A stretch of DNA of 64,000 nucleotides, from NCBI RefSeq assembly GCF_008369195.1, contig NZ_VOBC01000001.1:1674001-1738000 (forward strand). Reading direction: 5' to 3'. This DNA is from Sporosarcina sp. ANT_H38 (lineage in GTDB: Bacteria; Bacillota; Bacilli; Bacillales_A; Planococcaceae). The notes beneath the pieces are model-generated. The model saw only the letters and a program-made list of their open reading frames with translations. It did not search any database and was not told the DNA's origin. The translations under genes and the position numbers were made by a program. Shown in pieces: positions 47,869 through 56,746 of the stretch (its first letter is position 1; the number at the start of each line of letters is the position of its first letter).

Positions 47869-48069
47869 ATGGGAAAAGATAATCAAAAAGGAACTGTAAA
47901 CAAGGCAGCTTCTGCACCACCTACATCAAAACGACAAAAAACAAAGTCGAGCACTATGAAAGAAGAAATTTCTCTGGAGTTAGCTGAACTCGGAAACCTG
48001 AATCCGCTGCATGAACCGATGACTACAAATGACCGAAAAAAGAGTGAATCGGAAAAGACCTACAAATAA
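47869..48069 (+). CDS. small hydrophilic protein of unknown function
   Basis: A protein of 66 residues, Lys- and Ser-rich, with no hydrophobic segment. TGGAGGG lies six bases before the ATG, and a strong terminator follows the stop within 35 bases, so it is a real transcription unit. No motif is recognised. The basic N-terminal half and acidic middle (KEEISLELAELGN) suggest a disordered protein that might bind DNA or a spore component; this is only a guess. Confidence 0.65.
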   Translation: MGKDNQKGTVNKAASAPPTSKRQKTKSSTMKEEISLELAELGNLNPLHEPMTTNDRKKSESEKTYK

Positions 48070-48099
48070 CTGAATATGAAATTAACTAAAGAGGCAGTT

Positions 48100-48137
48100 G
48101 ATAACCACTAGGAGTACAATCCTAGTGGTTATTTTTT
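48100..48137. terminator. terminator between the small gene and the LysM gene
   Basis: Perfect arms ATAACCACTAGGA and TCCTAGTGGTTAT with a T run on the plus strand. The converging LysM gene ends nine bases further. Confidence 0.85.
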
Positions 48138-48145
48138 GGATTGCG

Positions 48146-49966
48146 TTACGGTAAAAACATGATAGTTGTTGAAATCTCGTTAATATGTTCCTTATCTGCC
48201 CATAATATAAAGTAATTATAGGACACCCCATCAATCGTTTGTGGACTTGGATATTCTGTGATAAAAGCTGCCTGCCCTTTCATTTCAATTGGTTGGTCAG
48301 CAGAAGGTAAAATTGTGCAGGACTGTTCATATGAATTTTGTGTTTTGATTATTTGTGGCGCCGAGCCATAGGGCATTGATTTCTGATAAGCTACGTCATG
48401 ACATACCCTGTCAATTGAATTCGATCCTACAAGAGCTGAAATTTGAAAAAAGCCATCATCACCTTCGTACCTTTCATCATTCACCCTCTGCCAACTTGCA
48501 GGATATTGAAAGTTAACACCAAATTTTTCACTCGTAAATTCCTTTTTCAACAAATCTAGAATCGACGTTGGTGACCATTGCACTGACACGATATTTACCC
48601 CTTCAATAAGTCGTATTGGGACGGGATGACCTAAATCGATCACCCACATCTCAGTAGCAAATTCCTGCTCTTTACATCCAGAAAGGTAAGCAATTCTTCT
48701 TCCATCTGGTGACCATGTGACCGGAGTAGAAAAACAATTCGAAATCGCCCATATCCGATCCTCGCTCCCTTGACGGTCCACAGTTCTAATTTGCGCAAAG
48801 TAGCCTCTATCCTCAAATGCGGTTGCACTATAGGCAATCCGTAAAGAATCCGGAGACCATTCTGGGAAGTAGTTTTTGCCGTTTGGTCCACCCTTCACTT
48901 CATGTACAGCACCTGTAGCAATTTCCACGGTGTAAATGATTGAAACACTTGCTCCTGGTGTTGTATAGAAAGCAAAAGTACCATCAGGCGATAAATGTGT
49001 ATCATGAAGAGGACCGTTTGTATTTCTAGTAATTTGCTTTTTAGCCGTTCCGTACGTATTACTTCGGAAAAGCTGACTTATACCAGAACTATCAGGCGCT
49101 TGAAACAGTAACTCCGTGCCACTCGGAAACCAACTAACATCTGATGCGCCGGATTGCATAATTGTCTCCGCTTCATGAAGCGTGGCGTTATACAACAAGA
49201 TCATTCCTCGAGCTACATAAGCCAAACTGGAACTATCCGGAGACCAATCGAGACTAAAATCTACTCCTACTTCCAACTGATCAATACCGGCAATTAAACC
49301 CGTTTCAGCGTAAATAATATAGATAATTCTATCCTTCCCGACAAATGCAATTCGATTGCTATCTGGCGACCAAACTGGCTTTGAGAATACATCACCTAAA
49401 CCATTTGTAAGCAGTTTATTTTCCCCAGTTCGCGGATTATAAACCCAAATATCGTACTGCCCTCCACGATTGGATGTATATGCAAGAAATCCTGGGTAAC
49501 CCGTAGGAGCGTAAGGAACGACTAACTTCATTCCTGGATTAATCCCCGTGGACGGGAGTTCATTGACCTTCTGTAGATACCCGGGGTTAATTTGACCATC
49601 TGTCGTTACGTTGAAACGATTAGCAATTTTACTCAATGTGTCCCCAGGTTGGGCGACGTAATAAGAAACACCAGGCGGTATCTGGAGTAACTGACCAACC
49701 GCTAAGACATAAGGTGGACTAAGCCTATTTGTTTCAGCTATCAAAGAAGCAGGAACACCAAACGTTTGGGAAATTCGATCCACAGAATCACCCGACTTCA
49801 CACGGTACTTATTGACACCAGGCGGAATTGATAGCTGTTGCCCTACAGAGATTGTATACGGAGACGTTAAATTATTTGCGGCAATAAGTGATTTCACTGG
49901 AAGTTCCCACCGCTTAGCTATGCGAATTAATGTATCACCAGGCCGAACTACATAAAAAAGTTGCAT
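48146..49966 (-). CDS. LysM and TolB-type beta-propeller protein
   Basis: A protein of 606 residues. Three LysM domains (about 2-46, 51-95 and 100-150; each with YxVxxGDTLxxIA-like start) bind peptidoglycan. They are followed by PD40/WD40-like TolB repeats (about 160-450), seen as repeated (V/F)WSPDSxRIAF-type strands such as PVWSPDSNRIAFVG. The last 140 residues (FGVNFQYPASWQRVNDERYE) are a separate domain that I cannot name. No signal peptide is visible, as in spore coat LysM proteins. ATG at 49966 is preferred to a GTG three codons earlier, which lies too close to the AAGGG site. Possible role: a spore or wall surface scaffold. Confidence 0.82.
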   Translation of the reverse strand: MQLFYVVRPGDTLIRIAKRWELPVKSLIAANNLTSPYTISVGQQLSIPPGVNKYRVKSGDSVDRISQTFGVPASLIAETNRLSPPYVLAVGQLLQIPPGVSYYVAQPGDTLSKIANRFNVTTDGQINPGYLQKVNELPSTGINPGMKLVVPYAPTGYPGFLAYTSNRGGQYDIWVYNPRTGENKLLTNGLGDVFSKPVWSPDSNRIAFVGKDRIIYIIYAETGLIAGIDQLEVGVDFSLDWSPDSSSLAYVARGMILLYNATLHEAETIMQSGASDVSWFPSGTELLFQAPDSSGISQLFRSNTYGTAKKQITRNTNGPLHDTHLSPDGTFAFYTTPGASVSIIYTVEIATGAVHEVKGGPNGKNYFPEWSPDSLRIAYSATAFEDRGYFAQIRTVDRQGSEDRIWAISNCFSTPVTWSPDGRRIAYLSGCKEQEFATEMWVIDLGHPVPIRLIEGVNIVSVQWSPTSILDLLKKEFTSEKFGVNFQYPASWQRVNDERYEGDDGFFQISALVGSNSIDRVCHDVAYQKSMPYGSAPQIIKTQNSYEQSCTILPSADQPIEMKGQAAFITEYPSPQTIDGVSYNYFILWADKEHINEISTTIMFLP

Positions 49967-50143
49967 TGATAACACATCCCTTCATAATAACAATATCTGT
50001 TGAATCCGGTTCCAGTAACTAGCAACTGGGGTACGTGTGTGACCTGAGTCCCACCTTCCTATCCATACCTATGTTATTCGTCTAGTGGGCGTTATGTTCT
50101 AAATAAAGGTCTTGTTCATTGGACGATTCTAATACATAGAACT

Positions 50144-50180
50144 AAAAAAACGAACTGCTCTAAAAAAGAGCGGTTCGTTG
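50144..50180 (-). terminator. terminator after the baeRF gene
   Basis: Arms AACGAACTGCTC and GAGCGGTTCGTT (one G-T pair) and a seven-T run on the minus strand. Confidence 0.8.
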
Positions 50181-50196
50181 TTCCAATTTTGCTTAT

Positions 50197-50991
50197 TTAT
50201 TTTTCAAAAACTTGGTGAAGCACATCACTCGGTTTGCTGTTATTTAGGTTTTTGTAAATACAGCTTGCTGGCTTTTCACGCAAAGTTTCGGCGAATGCAT
50301 TTGCCAAATCAGCTTCTCCAGACACATGGATTTCTGCCCAACCGCGCTCTTTCTTCAATTTCGCAACGATTTCACCCATTCCTTTATAAAACCTTTGTAG
50401 ATTTTCTCTCAGGCGAGGTTCAATTGCGTCACCTTTTGAACTTCCCATTCCAACATTATGCGCTGCCGAAGCTTTACTCCGTTCTCCCCATCCTTCCAGA
50501 TTCGGGTCGAATTCGTACGTAACTTCGCCAATGACAGCTCCCATTGCTGTATCTAAAATGCGTACTTCCCCGAAGCTTGGTAAGATAATACCCGCTTCCG
50601 GATATGCTTTATACATATATTCCATTTCTTGAGTTACTGGGTGGTTTTCCCAGTGGAAGCTAGTCTTCACAGGGACTTGAACATAATGAACTGACCATAA
50701 TTCTGGGTCTGCTGATGCAAAAATGACAACACCTTTACTTAGATCATTCTTATTATCCTCGACCTCTTTTTCGATTTTTGTCTTAACGGCATTAAAAGCC
50801 TTTATTTCTTTTTCGTCATCAGAAGCTTTCAAATACTCATCAATTCGCTTTAAACCACTCTTCAAATGAATTCTCCACGCACCATTTAATTGCTCTGGAT
50901 CACCCGGATTGGTGTTTAAATATACACTCAATACACAACGATCTTCACATTGAAAGTTTTTTAAGGTTTGAATTTCTTTGCTTAATGACAT
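50197..50991 (-). CDS. baeRF/VLRF1-type eRF1-like protein
   Basis: A protein of 264 residues that resembles the bacterial eRF1-like (baeRF) group: CVLSVYLNTNPGDP at the N-terminus, and a central GVVIFASADPELWSVHYVQVP strand-turn. The C-terminal part has MGEIVAKLKKERGWAEIHVS. Such proteins are thought to act on ribosomes in stress or rescue, but the function is not shown. A sigma-B promoter about 40 bases upstream of the ATG supports a stress role. AGGAGG is next to the start. It is monocistronic. Confidence 0.72.
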   Translation of the reverse strand: MSLSKEIQTLKNFQCEDRCVLSVYLNTNPGDPEQLNGAWRIHLKSGLKRIDEYLKASDDEKEIKAFNAVKTKIEKEVEDNKNDLSKGVVIFASADPELWSVHYVQVPVKTSFHWENHPVTQEMEYMYKAYPEAGIILPSFGEVRILDTAMGAVIGEVTYEFDPNLEGWGERSKASAAHNVGMGSSKGDAIEPRLRENLQRFYKGMGEIVAKLKKERGWAEIHVSGEADLANAFAETLREKPASCIYKNLNNSKPSDVLHQVFEK

Positions 50992-51030
50992 AATTTAATT
51001 AACCTCCTTAAGTTTTGATTCTTTACTAGC

Positions 51031-51056
51031 ATACCCTCCTGCGCTAAGTCTAAAAC
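51031..51056 (-). promoter_or_regulatory. sigma-B promoter of the baeRF gene
   Basis: On the minus strand GTTTTA (51051-51056), a 14-base spacer and GGGTAT (51031-51036). Confidence 0.65.
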
Positions 51057-51143
51057 GAATTGCGAGTGATACTGTCACATGAAATTCATGTTTACTAGTT
51101 CAACCGGATCAAAACTCTAAGAAATTAAGGCAACATTTTCTAT

Positions 51144-52133
51144 TTATTCACTAAGTTCAGCTTTCCACTCTTCTTTAATTTCAAGACCAATTTTAGATGC
51201 TGTCTCTTCATTGATTACAAATTTTAAATTTTTCGGAACTTGTACAGGTAATTCGGATGCTTTACTTTCCCCTTTTAATATCTTCACAGCCATTTGACCT
51301 GTTTCATAACCAAGATCATGATAATTAAAACCGTATGCTGCTAATCCACCTCGTTTAACGGAATCTAGCTCACCGACCATCATTGGTAGTTTATTGTCAT
51401 ATGCAACTGAAGTTACCGATTCAAGCGCAGAAACAACCGTGTTGTCCTTAATAATATACAAAGAGTCTACTTTACCAATCAATGAATCGACAGCTTGTTT
51501 TACATCTGCTGATGTCGCAACAGGTGCTTCAACAACATTCAAATCCATATCCTTTATTACTTCATGAACCTTGTCCATTTGAGCTCGTGCATTTTGTTCT
51601 CCTGAATTAAAAATCATGCCTACATTTTTCGCTCCTAATTGTTCTTTCAGGAACGTCAGTGTCTGCGGAATTACATCAGGATGTAAATCAATTGTACCTG
51701 TTACATTCCCTCCAGGACTTTCTAATGATTTCACCAACTCAGCACCTACAGCATCTGTAACTGACGTGAAGACAATCGGAATTTCTTGAGTCGCACTCGC
51801 CACTGCCTGTGCACTAGGTGTCGAATTTGCAAAGATCAAGTCTACATTAGAATTAACAAGGTTTGTAGCAATCGTTGTATTAGCACTGTTATCATTTTGT
51901 GCGTTCTGCACTAGATATTCCACGTCAAGCCCTGCATCTTCAATCGCTTTTTTAAATCCTTCAAAAGCAGCATTCAAAGATGGGTGTTCTACAATCTGCG
52001 TGACACCTATTTTATATTTCTTTGTCTCCTCATTTTTTTCGGACGATCCCTTCTTCTCTTCGCCACCACACGCCGATAGAAGCAATGCAGCACTAAAAAC
52101 TACAACCGCCATTTTTCTCCAATAGTTCTTCAT
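51144..52133 (-). CDS. ABC substrate-binding lipoprotein, orphan copy (TrpX-like)
   Basis: A lipoprotein of 329 residues with lipobox LLSAC (Cys22), highly similar to the two binding proteins at 45784-46800 and 62418-63401 along its whole length (KYKIGVTQIVEHPSLNAAFE, ANSTPSAQA, VFTSVTDAV). It has no permease or ATPase beside it, so it must share those of copy 1 or copy 2. It has its own promoter (52205-52233). It lies just after hpaD but beyond its terminator. It may widen the ligand range of the shared transporter. Confidence 0.88.
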   Translation of the reverse strand: MKNYWRKMAVVVFSAALLLSACGGEEKKGSSEKNEETKKYKIGVTQIVEHPSLNAAFEGFKKAIEDAGLDVEYLVQNAQNDNSANTTIATNLVNSNVDLIFANSTPSAQAVASATQEIPIVFTSVTDAVGAELVKSLESPGGNVTGTIDLHPDVIPQTLTFLKEQLGAKNVGMIFNSGEQNARAQMDKVHEVIKDMDLNVVEAPVATSADVKQAVDSLIGKVDSLYIIKDNTVVSALESVTSVAYDNKLPMMVGELDSVKRGGLAAYGFNYHDLGYETGQMAVKILKGESKASELPVQVPKNLKFVINEETASKIGLEIKEEWKAELSE

Positions 52134-52204
52134 TCTTTTTCCCCCTTATTTAATTAAACCTACATATTTTGTGAAAATTTGATTCCTAATGATAATTTTT
52201 CATA

Positions 52205-52233
52205 ATGCTACACTGACTGTTATTAATAGTCAA
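52205..52233 (-). promoter_or_regulatory. sigma-A promoter of the orphan binding protein
   Basis: TTGACT (52228-52233), a 17-base spacer ending CAGTG, and TAGCAT (52205-52210) on the minus strand, like the promoter of copy 1. Confidence 0.55.
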
Positions 52234-52360
52234 TAAGGTTTCGGACATCTCTAAATATTAAGTTATCTCGTTCGAGCTATTCAAATCGGACAGTCCCTAG
52301 CATGTCCAATTTCTAAGTCGCCCATTTATTTTGCAATCGTCAACTCTTATCCATGCAAAA

Positions 52361-52403
52361 AACACCTACAAAAATGTTACCAAGTACTTTTTCGTAGGTG
52401 TTT
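52361..52403 (-). terminator. terminator of the hpa operon
   Basis: Arms AACACCTACGAAAAAGT and ACATTTTTGTAGGTGTT with TTTTTT on the minus strand. It closes hpaBC-aldolase-hpaE-hpaD. Confidence 0.75.
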
Positions 52404-52532
52404 CATATTTTTCTAATGAATCTGATGGCAGCTGCTATCACAATTTAAAGACACACACATGGAGTCACTAACCGGCAATGGGGTACTAGGCAGCCACTAA
52501 GTATCGAAACGGTATTAAATAGACTCATTACA

Positions 52533-53528
52533 TCAAGCCATTATTTTCGGTTGTCTTTGTTCCAATAATGGTTCTGTACATTCTATTTCTTCACCCGTTT
52601 CAATATCCAGGAACGTACTTGTTTCATTAAACCAGCAATCTGGTGCTTTATGTCCCCAGAAAGTTTGGCGAAGTGGGTCATTTAAATCCCAGCGTTTCGG
52701 CTTTAAGTCTGGATCACTTGTTAAATAATCACCCGTGTAGAGTTCAATTCGATGGCCATCTGGATCTCTCAAATAGAGGAAGAAAGCATTGGATAATCCA
52801 TGACGACCAGGTCCACGTTCAATCGAATTTGCATACCCCATACTTGCCAAAACATCACAACAATCGAGCACACTAAGCCGATCTGTCAGTGAATAAGCAA
52901 AATGATGCAATTTTGGCCCAGGTCCACTCATGAATGCTTGGTCATGAACAGTTGGCTTTCGATAAAGCCATGCTGCCCATAAGTCTCCATCTTCAGTATC
53001 CGTATACTCTGAACACGAGAATCCTAGGTGATCGACATAGAAATTATAAGCTTTTTGAACATCAGGTACTGCACAGTTTACATGGTCAATCCGTTGAATT
53101 TTCGCTCCACGATAAAGATCATAGCGCTGTAACATCCGGTCGACAGTGTGCATTTCCGCAAAAAATTCTAATGGTATACCTGAGATATCATGGGCTCGAA
53201 GGGTTCTTCCAATGGCATGTTGTTGACCTTTCGCTATCCATTTTGTTTTTAGGCCCTGTGAGATGAATAGCTTTTCAATTTCATCGAGATCCTGTTCTTT
53301 TTCCACCTTATAACTAAGTACTTCTACAGCTACTTTGTCTGCCTTTTTCAATAGTAAACTATGATGCGAATGTTCTTCTAAACCTCTTAAGTAAATATGG
53401 TTTTCATCACTTTCTGTTTCAATCATGCCTAATCCATCAACATAGAACTTACGTGACACCTGCAAATCCAGTACATGAAGAACAGTTCTCGCGATTCGAA
53501 TGATTGAGAAGTCCAACGTATTCACCAT
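52533..53528 (-). CDS. hpaD: 3,4-dihydroxyphenylacetate 2,3-dioxygenase
   Basis: A type I extradiol dioxygenase of 331 residues with two VOC modules. The metal ligands in the C-terminal module are His149 (RIDHVNCAV), His208 or His209 (KLHHFAY) and Glu262 (HRIELYTGDY). It opens the ring of homoprotocatechuate to 5-carboxymethyl-2-hydroxymuconate semialdehyde. E. coli HpaD is of another fold, but Gram-positive pathways use this type. It starts eight bases after hpaE and ends the operon. The C-terminal 60 residues (WDLNDPLRQTFWGHKAPDCW) are typical of the HPCD subgroup. Confidence 0.92.
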   Translation of the reverse strand: MVNTLDFSIIRIARTVLHVLDLQVSRKFYVDGLGMIETESDENHIYLRGLEEHSHHSLLLKKADKVAVEVLSYKVEKEQDLDEIEKLFISQGLKTKWIAKGQQHAIGRTLRAHDISGIPLEFFAEMHTVDRMLQRYDLYRGAKIQRIDHVNCAVPDVQKAYNFYVDHLGFSCSEYTDTEDGDLWAAWLYRKPTVHDQAFMSGPGPKLHHFAYSLTDRLSVLDCCDVLASMGYANSIERGPGRHGLSNAFFLYLRDPDGHRIELYTGDYLTSDPDLKPKRWDLNDPLRQTFWGHKAPDCWFNETSTFLDIETGEEIECTEPLLEQRQPKIMA

Positions 53529-53536
53529 ACCTCTCT

Positions 53537-55048
53537 CTATTTTTTCCCGAACTGCTGAATACGATGTTCAGCAATTGAAACATGAATAATTTTCTGTTCA
53601 GTATAAAAATTGAAGCCGTAATGTCCACCTTCACGTCCAATTCCAGAGGATTTTGAGCCCCCAAAAGGTGTTCTTAAATCACGAACGTTCTGAGCATTCA
53701 CCCAAAGCATCCCTGCTTCAACTTTATGCGCAACGCGATGTCCTCGTTTAATATCGTTCGTCCATACATAACCAGCAAGTCCGTAATCGATAGCGTTTGC
53801 CAACTTAATGACTTCTTCTTCATCTTTAAATGTCATCACTGTTAGAACTGGACCAAAGATTTCTTCTTGTGCAACGCGCATATTATTTTCAGCTTTTAAT
53901 AGTAGCGTCGGTGCTACAAAGTTTCCTCTAGCGAATTCTATCGGTATGTCTCCAGTAATCACTTCGGTGCCTTCTTCTTTTGCTATTTCCAAGTATTTTT
54001 TCACCTTACTATAATGCCCTTTATCGATTAGTGGCCCCACTTCAGTATTTTCGTCAAGTGGATCACCGACTTTAATATTTTCTACACGAATTTTTAAAGC
54101 CTCAATAAATTTATCTTTGATCCCTTCTTGTACAAACAAGCGAGAGTTAGCAGTACATCGTTCACCGTTAAAAGAATAAATCCCCCAGACACAAGCATCT
54201 AGAGCACGATCGAAATCAGCGTCTTCAAAGATGATAATTGGTGATTTCCCACCAAGTTCCATCGAGCAACTTTTCAGTGTATCGGCACTATTTTTTATAA
54301 TTGTTGAACCCGTCGTTGTTTCCCCTGTGAATGAAATCAGCTGGACATCAGGATGTTTTACCAGTGAATCCCCTGCTGTCTCACCGTAGCCATGAACAAC
54401 GTTGAAAACACCTTTAGGAAGATCGGCTTTATGAATCACTTCAGCTAATAGATTAGCTGAAAGTGGAGATAGTTCTGCCGGCTTCAAAACAACTGTATTT
54501 CCTGTTGCAAGTGCCGGTGCAACTTTCCATGTTTCTAACATGAAAGGGGCATTCCATGGCGTGATTAATCCTGCCACTCCTACAGGCGCATGTATTGTGT
54601 AGTTGATAAATTCATCATCTACTTGATAGGCATCTCCAACAAGACGACTTTCCACCATACGAGCATAAAATCTAAAATTTTCTGAAGCTCGGCTTACCAT
54701 ATTTCGTGTTTGGCTAATTGGAAGTCCTGTATCAAGTGATTCCAAGTAAGCGATTTTCTCTATTTCTTCGTCAATCAAATCCGCAATACGGTAAATGTAT
54801 GCCATTCTTTTATTAAGCTTCATTGTTTTCCAAGGACCATGATCAAAAGCTTCCCGCGCAGCTGCTACCGCTTTATTTACATCAGCAGATTGTCCTTCAG
54901 CCACTTCATTAATTTGTTCATTGGTAAACGGATTGATATTTTTGATAGTCTTCCCACTTAAAGCGGGAGTGAATTCTCCATTTATATAGAGTAAAATATT
55001 CTTTTGTGTTTCATGTTTATAAGAAGCTAAACCATGGACTGACACCAT
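53537..55048 (-). CDS. hpaE: 5-carboxymethyl-2-hydroxymuconate semialdehyde dehydrogenase
   Basis: An aldehyde dehydrogenase of 503 residues. Catalytic Glu264 is in SMELGGKSP and Cys298 in NGERCTANSR; the NAD site is SFTGETTTGS. It oxidises the semialdehyde made by HpaD. The ATG at 55046-55048 follows GGGTGA, so sixteen further in-frame codons upstream are not used. Its place before hpaD and the HpaE-type C-terminus (RTPFGGSKSSGIGREGGHYG) support the name over general aldehyde dehydrogenases. Confidence 0.9.
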   Translation of the reverse strand: MVSVHGLASYKHETQKNILLYINGEFTPALSGKTIKNINPFTNEQINEVAEGQSADVNKAVAAAREAFDHGPWKTMKLNKRMAYIYRIADLIDEEIEKIAYLESLDTGLPISQTRNMVSRASENFRFYARMVESRLVGDAYQVDDEFINYTIHAPVGVAGLITPWNAPFMLETWKVAPALATGNTVVLKPAELSPLSANLLAEVIHKADLPKGVFNVVHGYGETAGDSLVKHPDVQLISFTGETTTGSTIIKNSADTLKSCSMELGGKSPIIIFEDADFDRALDACVWGIYSFNGERCTANSRLFVQEGIKDKFIEALKIRVENIKVGDPLDENTEVGPLIDKGHYSKVKKYLEIAKEEGTEVITGDIPIEFARGNFVAPTLLLKAENNMRVAQEEIFGPVLTVMTFKDEEEVIKLANAIDYGLAGYVWTNDIKRGHRVAHKVEAGMLWVNAQNVRDLRTPFGGSKSSGIGREGGHYGFNFYTEQKIIHVSIAEHRIQQFGKK

Positions 55049-55117
55049 ACTTATCACCCGTTTTCTTATTATATCTGTAGAAATAATGAATCCCATCGAA
55101 TTCGCTACGACGCTAGG

Positions 55118-55213
55118 GAATGCCTCCCGCCCTAAGCCAAGCAGCTTTGCCGCCAGTCTTAGGGCTTCGGCTACCCCTTGTAAGGCGCCTTCGCTCAGTT
55201 TATTTAGGCATTC
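55118..55213. repeat. structured palindromic element with GGCGCC copy 2
   Basis: Outer arms GAATGCCT (55118-55125) and AGGCATTC (55206-55213) enclose CCCTAAG / CTTAGGG (55130-55136, 55158-55164) and an AAGGCGCCTT palindrome. The 25 bases at 55174-55198 match the element at 25603-25627 in opposite orientation. It lies between the aldolase stop and the hpaE start, inside the operon. It is more GC-rich than the flanks. Confidence 0.65.
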
Positions 55214-55242
55214 ATTTTTTCAACAAATATATTATTTTTTAT

Positions 55243-56166
55243 TCATTTCGCAGCAACTTCCTTGGGTAAGATTTCCAGTTCAATAAGTGATTCACGAACT
55301 TCTTGTTGTATTTCTGCAGAAGGTAAGCCTAAAGGTAAGCGAAGTTTCGGAGTGATTTTCCCCATCATGCCAAGTGCTACTTTAACTGGTGATGGATTTG
55401 TATCTTTGAAGAGTACGTCATTTAACGGCATTAATTCGAAGTGAAGATCTTGTGCTCTCGCAACATCTCCGGCAACCCATGCATTGTAAAGTTCTGCTAC
55501 TTTTGTTGGCTCTACATTTGCTGTAGCGCTAATAAATCCAGCACCGCCAATTGCAAGCATCGGGTAGCAAAGCAGTTCGATTCCTGAGAACAATAGGAAA
55601 TCTCTTCCACAGTTTAGTAATACACGATTGACGTGTTCAAAATCTTTATTTGCTTCTTTTACACCGATAATATTCGGGCAATCCTGGACTAAGCGTTTCA
55701 TCGTACTAACTTCCATATTGACAGCGGACCTGCCTGGTATATTGTAAATAATAATTGGCGTTGTAACTGAATCTGCTACCGTTTTAAAGTGCTGATAGAG
55801 TGCTTCCTGGTTCGGTTTATTGTAGTAAGGTACGATAACCATTGCGGCATCTGCACCTAGTTCTTCTGCATATTTCGTTAACTCCATTGTTTCATCATGG
55901 TTTGTCGACCCTGTACCAGGTGCAAAAAACACGCGTCCTGCAATCGTTTCTTTTGCTAGTTCCATAACTCTTTTTCTTTCAGCAATTGTTAAAGAACTCG
56001 GTTCACCACTCGTTCCTGTAACAGAAATCCCATGACTTCCGCTTTCAATTTGCCAATTGATCAACTCAGTAAATACTTTTTCGTCAATCGCACCACTCTC
56101 AGTAAAGGGTGTAATTACAGGACAAATTGAACCTCTTAACTTTTTTTTAGCTTCTTCATATGCCAA
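55243..56166 (-). CDS. DapA-family aldolase of the hpa pathway
   Basis: A class I aldolase of 307 residues. Schiff-base Lys170 (IIGVKEAN) and Tyr141 (YNIPGRSAVN) are present, with loop GTSGEPSSLT. This is the dihydrodipicolinate synthase fold, but the location between hpaC and hpaE fits the 2,4-dihydroxyhept-2-ene-1,7-dioate aldolase type found in Gram-positive homoprotocatechuate operons. It would split the C7 acid to pyruvate and succinate semialdehyde. It is not the usual HpaI (class II). A true DapA is less likely since no lysine genes are adjacent. Confidence 0.8.
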   Translation of the reverse strand: MAYEEAKKKLRGSICPVITPFTESGAIDEKVFTELINWQIESGSHGISVTGTSGEPSSLTIAERKRVMELAKETIAGRVFFAPGTGSTNHDETMELTKYAEELGADAAMVIVPYYNKPNQEALYQHFKTVADSVTTPIIIYNIPGRSAVNMEVSTMKRLVQDCPNIIGVKEANKDFEHVNRVLLNCGRDFLLFSGIELLCYPMLAIGGAGFISATANVEPTKVAELYNAWVAGDVARAQDLHFELMPLNDVLFKDTNPSPVKVALGMMGKITPKLRLPLGLPSAEIQQEVRESLIELEILPKEVAAK

Positions 56167-56217
56167 TATAATTCACTCCTTCAACGTTATTAAATCCCTG
56201 TTTACATAGTAAAATTT

Positions 56218-56712
56218 CTATCCTTCAAGTTCTTTTAATTCACGATATTTACCGTTGCAAAACATTAATGGCTCTTTTTCTTCGATTTTAACTCCAGTAA
56301 CATGACCGATAAAAATCGTATGGTCGCCTACAACATATTCGCTATACAATTCACACGTAACAACGGCTAACGCATCTTCTAGGATTGGCAATCCTTTATA
56401 AGAATCAAATGTAATTTCAGAATCTATATTAAGCTGACCTGAAAATCGCTTCGACACATTTTGTTGGTCAGATGATAATATGTTAATCGCGAACTGATTA
56501 GCATTTTTAATATGCTGATGCATTTTCGCATTTTCTCCAATACTAATTGCAACCAACTTCGGGTTTAGAGAAATAGACATAAACGCATTCGCTGTCATGC
56601 CATGTACCTCTTCTTCAATTTCTGTTGTAATAACCGTTACGCCTGTTGCAAAACTGCCCATAGCATTTCGGAATAACCGATCATCAATCTCGTACTCTAC
56701 TTGCAGCATCAT
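56218..56712 (-). CDS. hpaC: flavin reductase HpaC (4-hydroxyphenylacetate monooxygenase small subunit)
   Basis: A flavin reductase of 164 residues of the DIM6/NTAB fold: LFRNAMGSFATGVTVITTE, GMTANAFMSISLNPKLVAIS and DHTIFIGHVTGVKIEEKEPL. It reduces FAD with NADH and passes it to HpaB. It lies 34 bases downstream of hpaB. Confidence 0.9.
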   Translation of the reverse strand: MMLQVEYEIDDRLFRNAMGSFATGVTVITTEIEEEVHGMTANAFMSISLNPKLVAISIGENAKMHQHIKNANQFAINILSSDQQNVSKRFSGQLNIDSEITFDSYKGLPILEDALAVVTCELYSEYVVGDHTIFIGHVTGVKIEEKEPLMFCNGKYRELKELEG

Positions 56713-56746
56713 TCATTCTCCTTTCCAACTCATATAAGACGTTGAT

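Larger units (their letters stand above)
52134..52532. other. intergenic stretch between hpaD and the orphan binding protein
   Basis: It holds the orphan gene promoter (52205-52233) and the hpaD terminator (52361-52403). I see no gene and no clear operator. Confidence 0.45.

Noticed and set aside
55243..56166. Lysine biosynthesis DapA
   Set aside because: The fold fits, but its place between hpaC and hpaE makes a role in the aromatic pathway more likely; kept as DapA-family aldolase.
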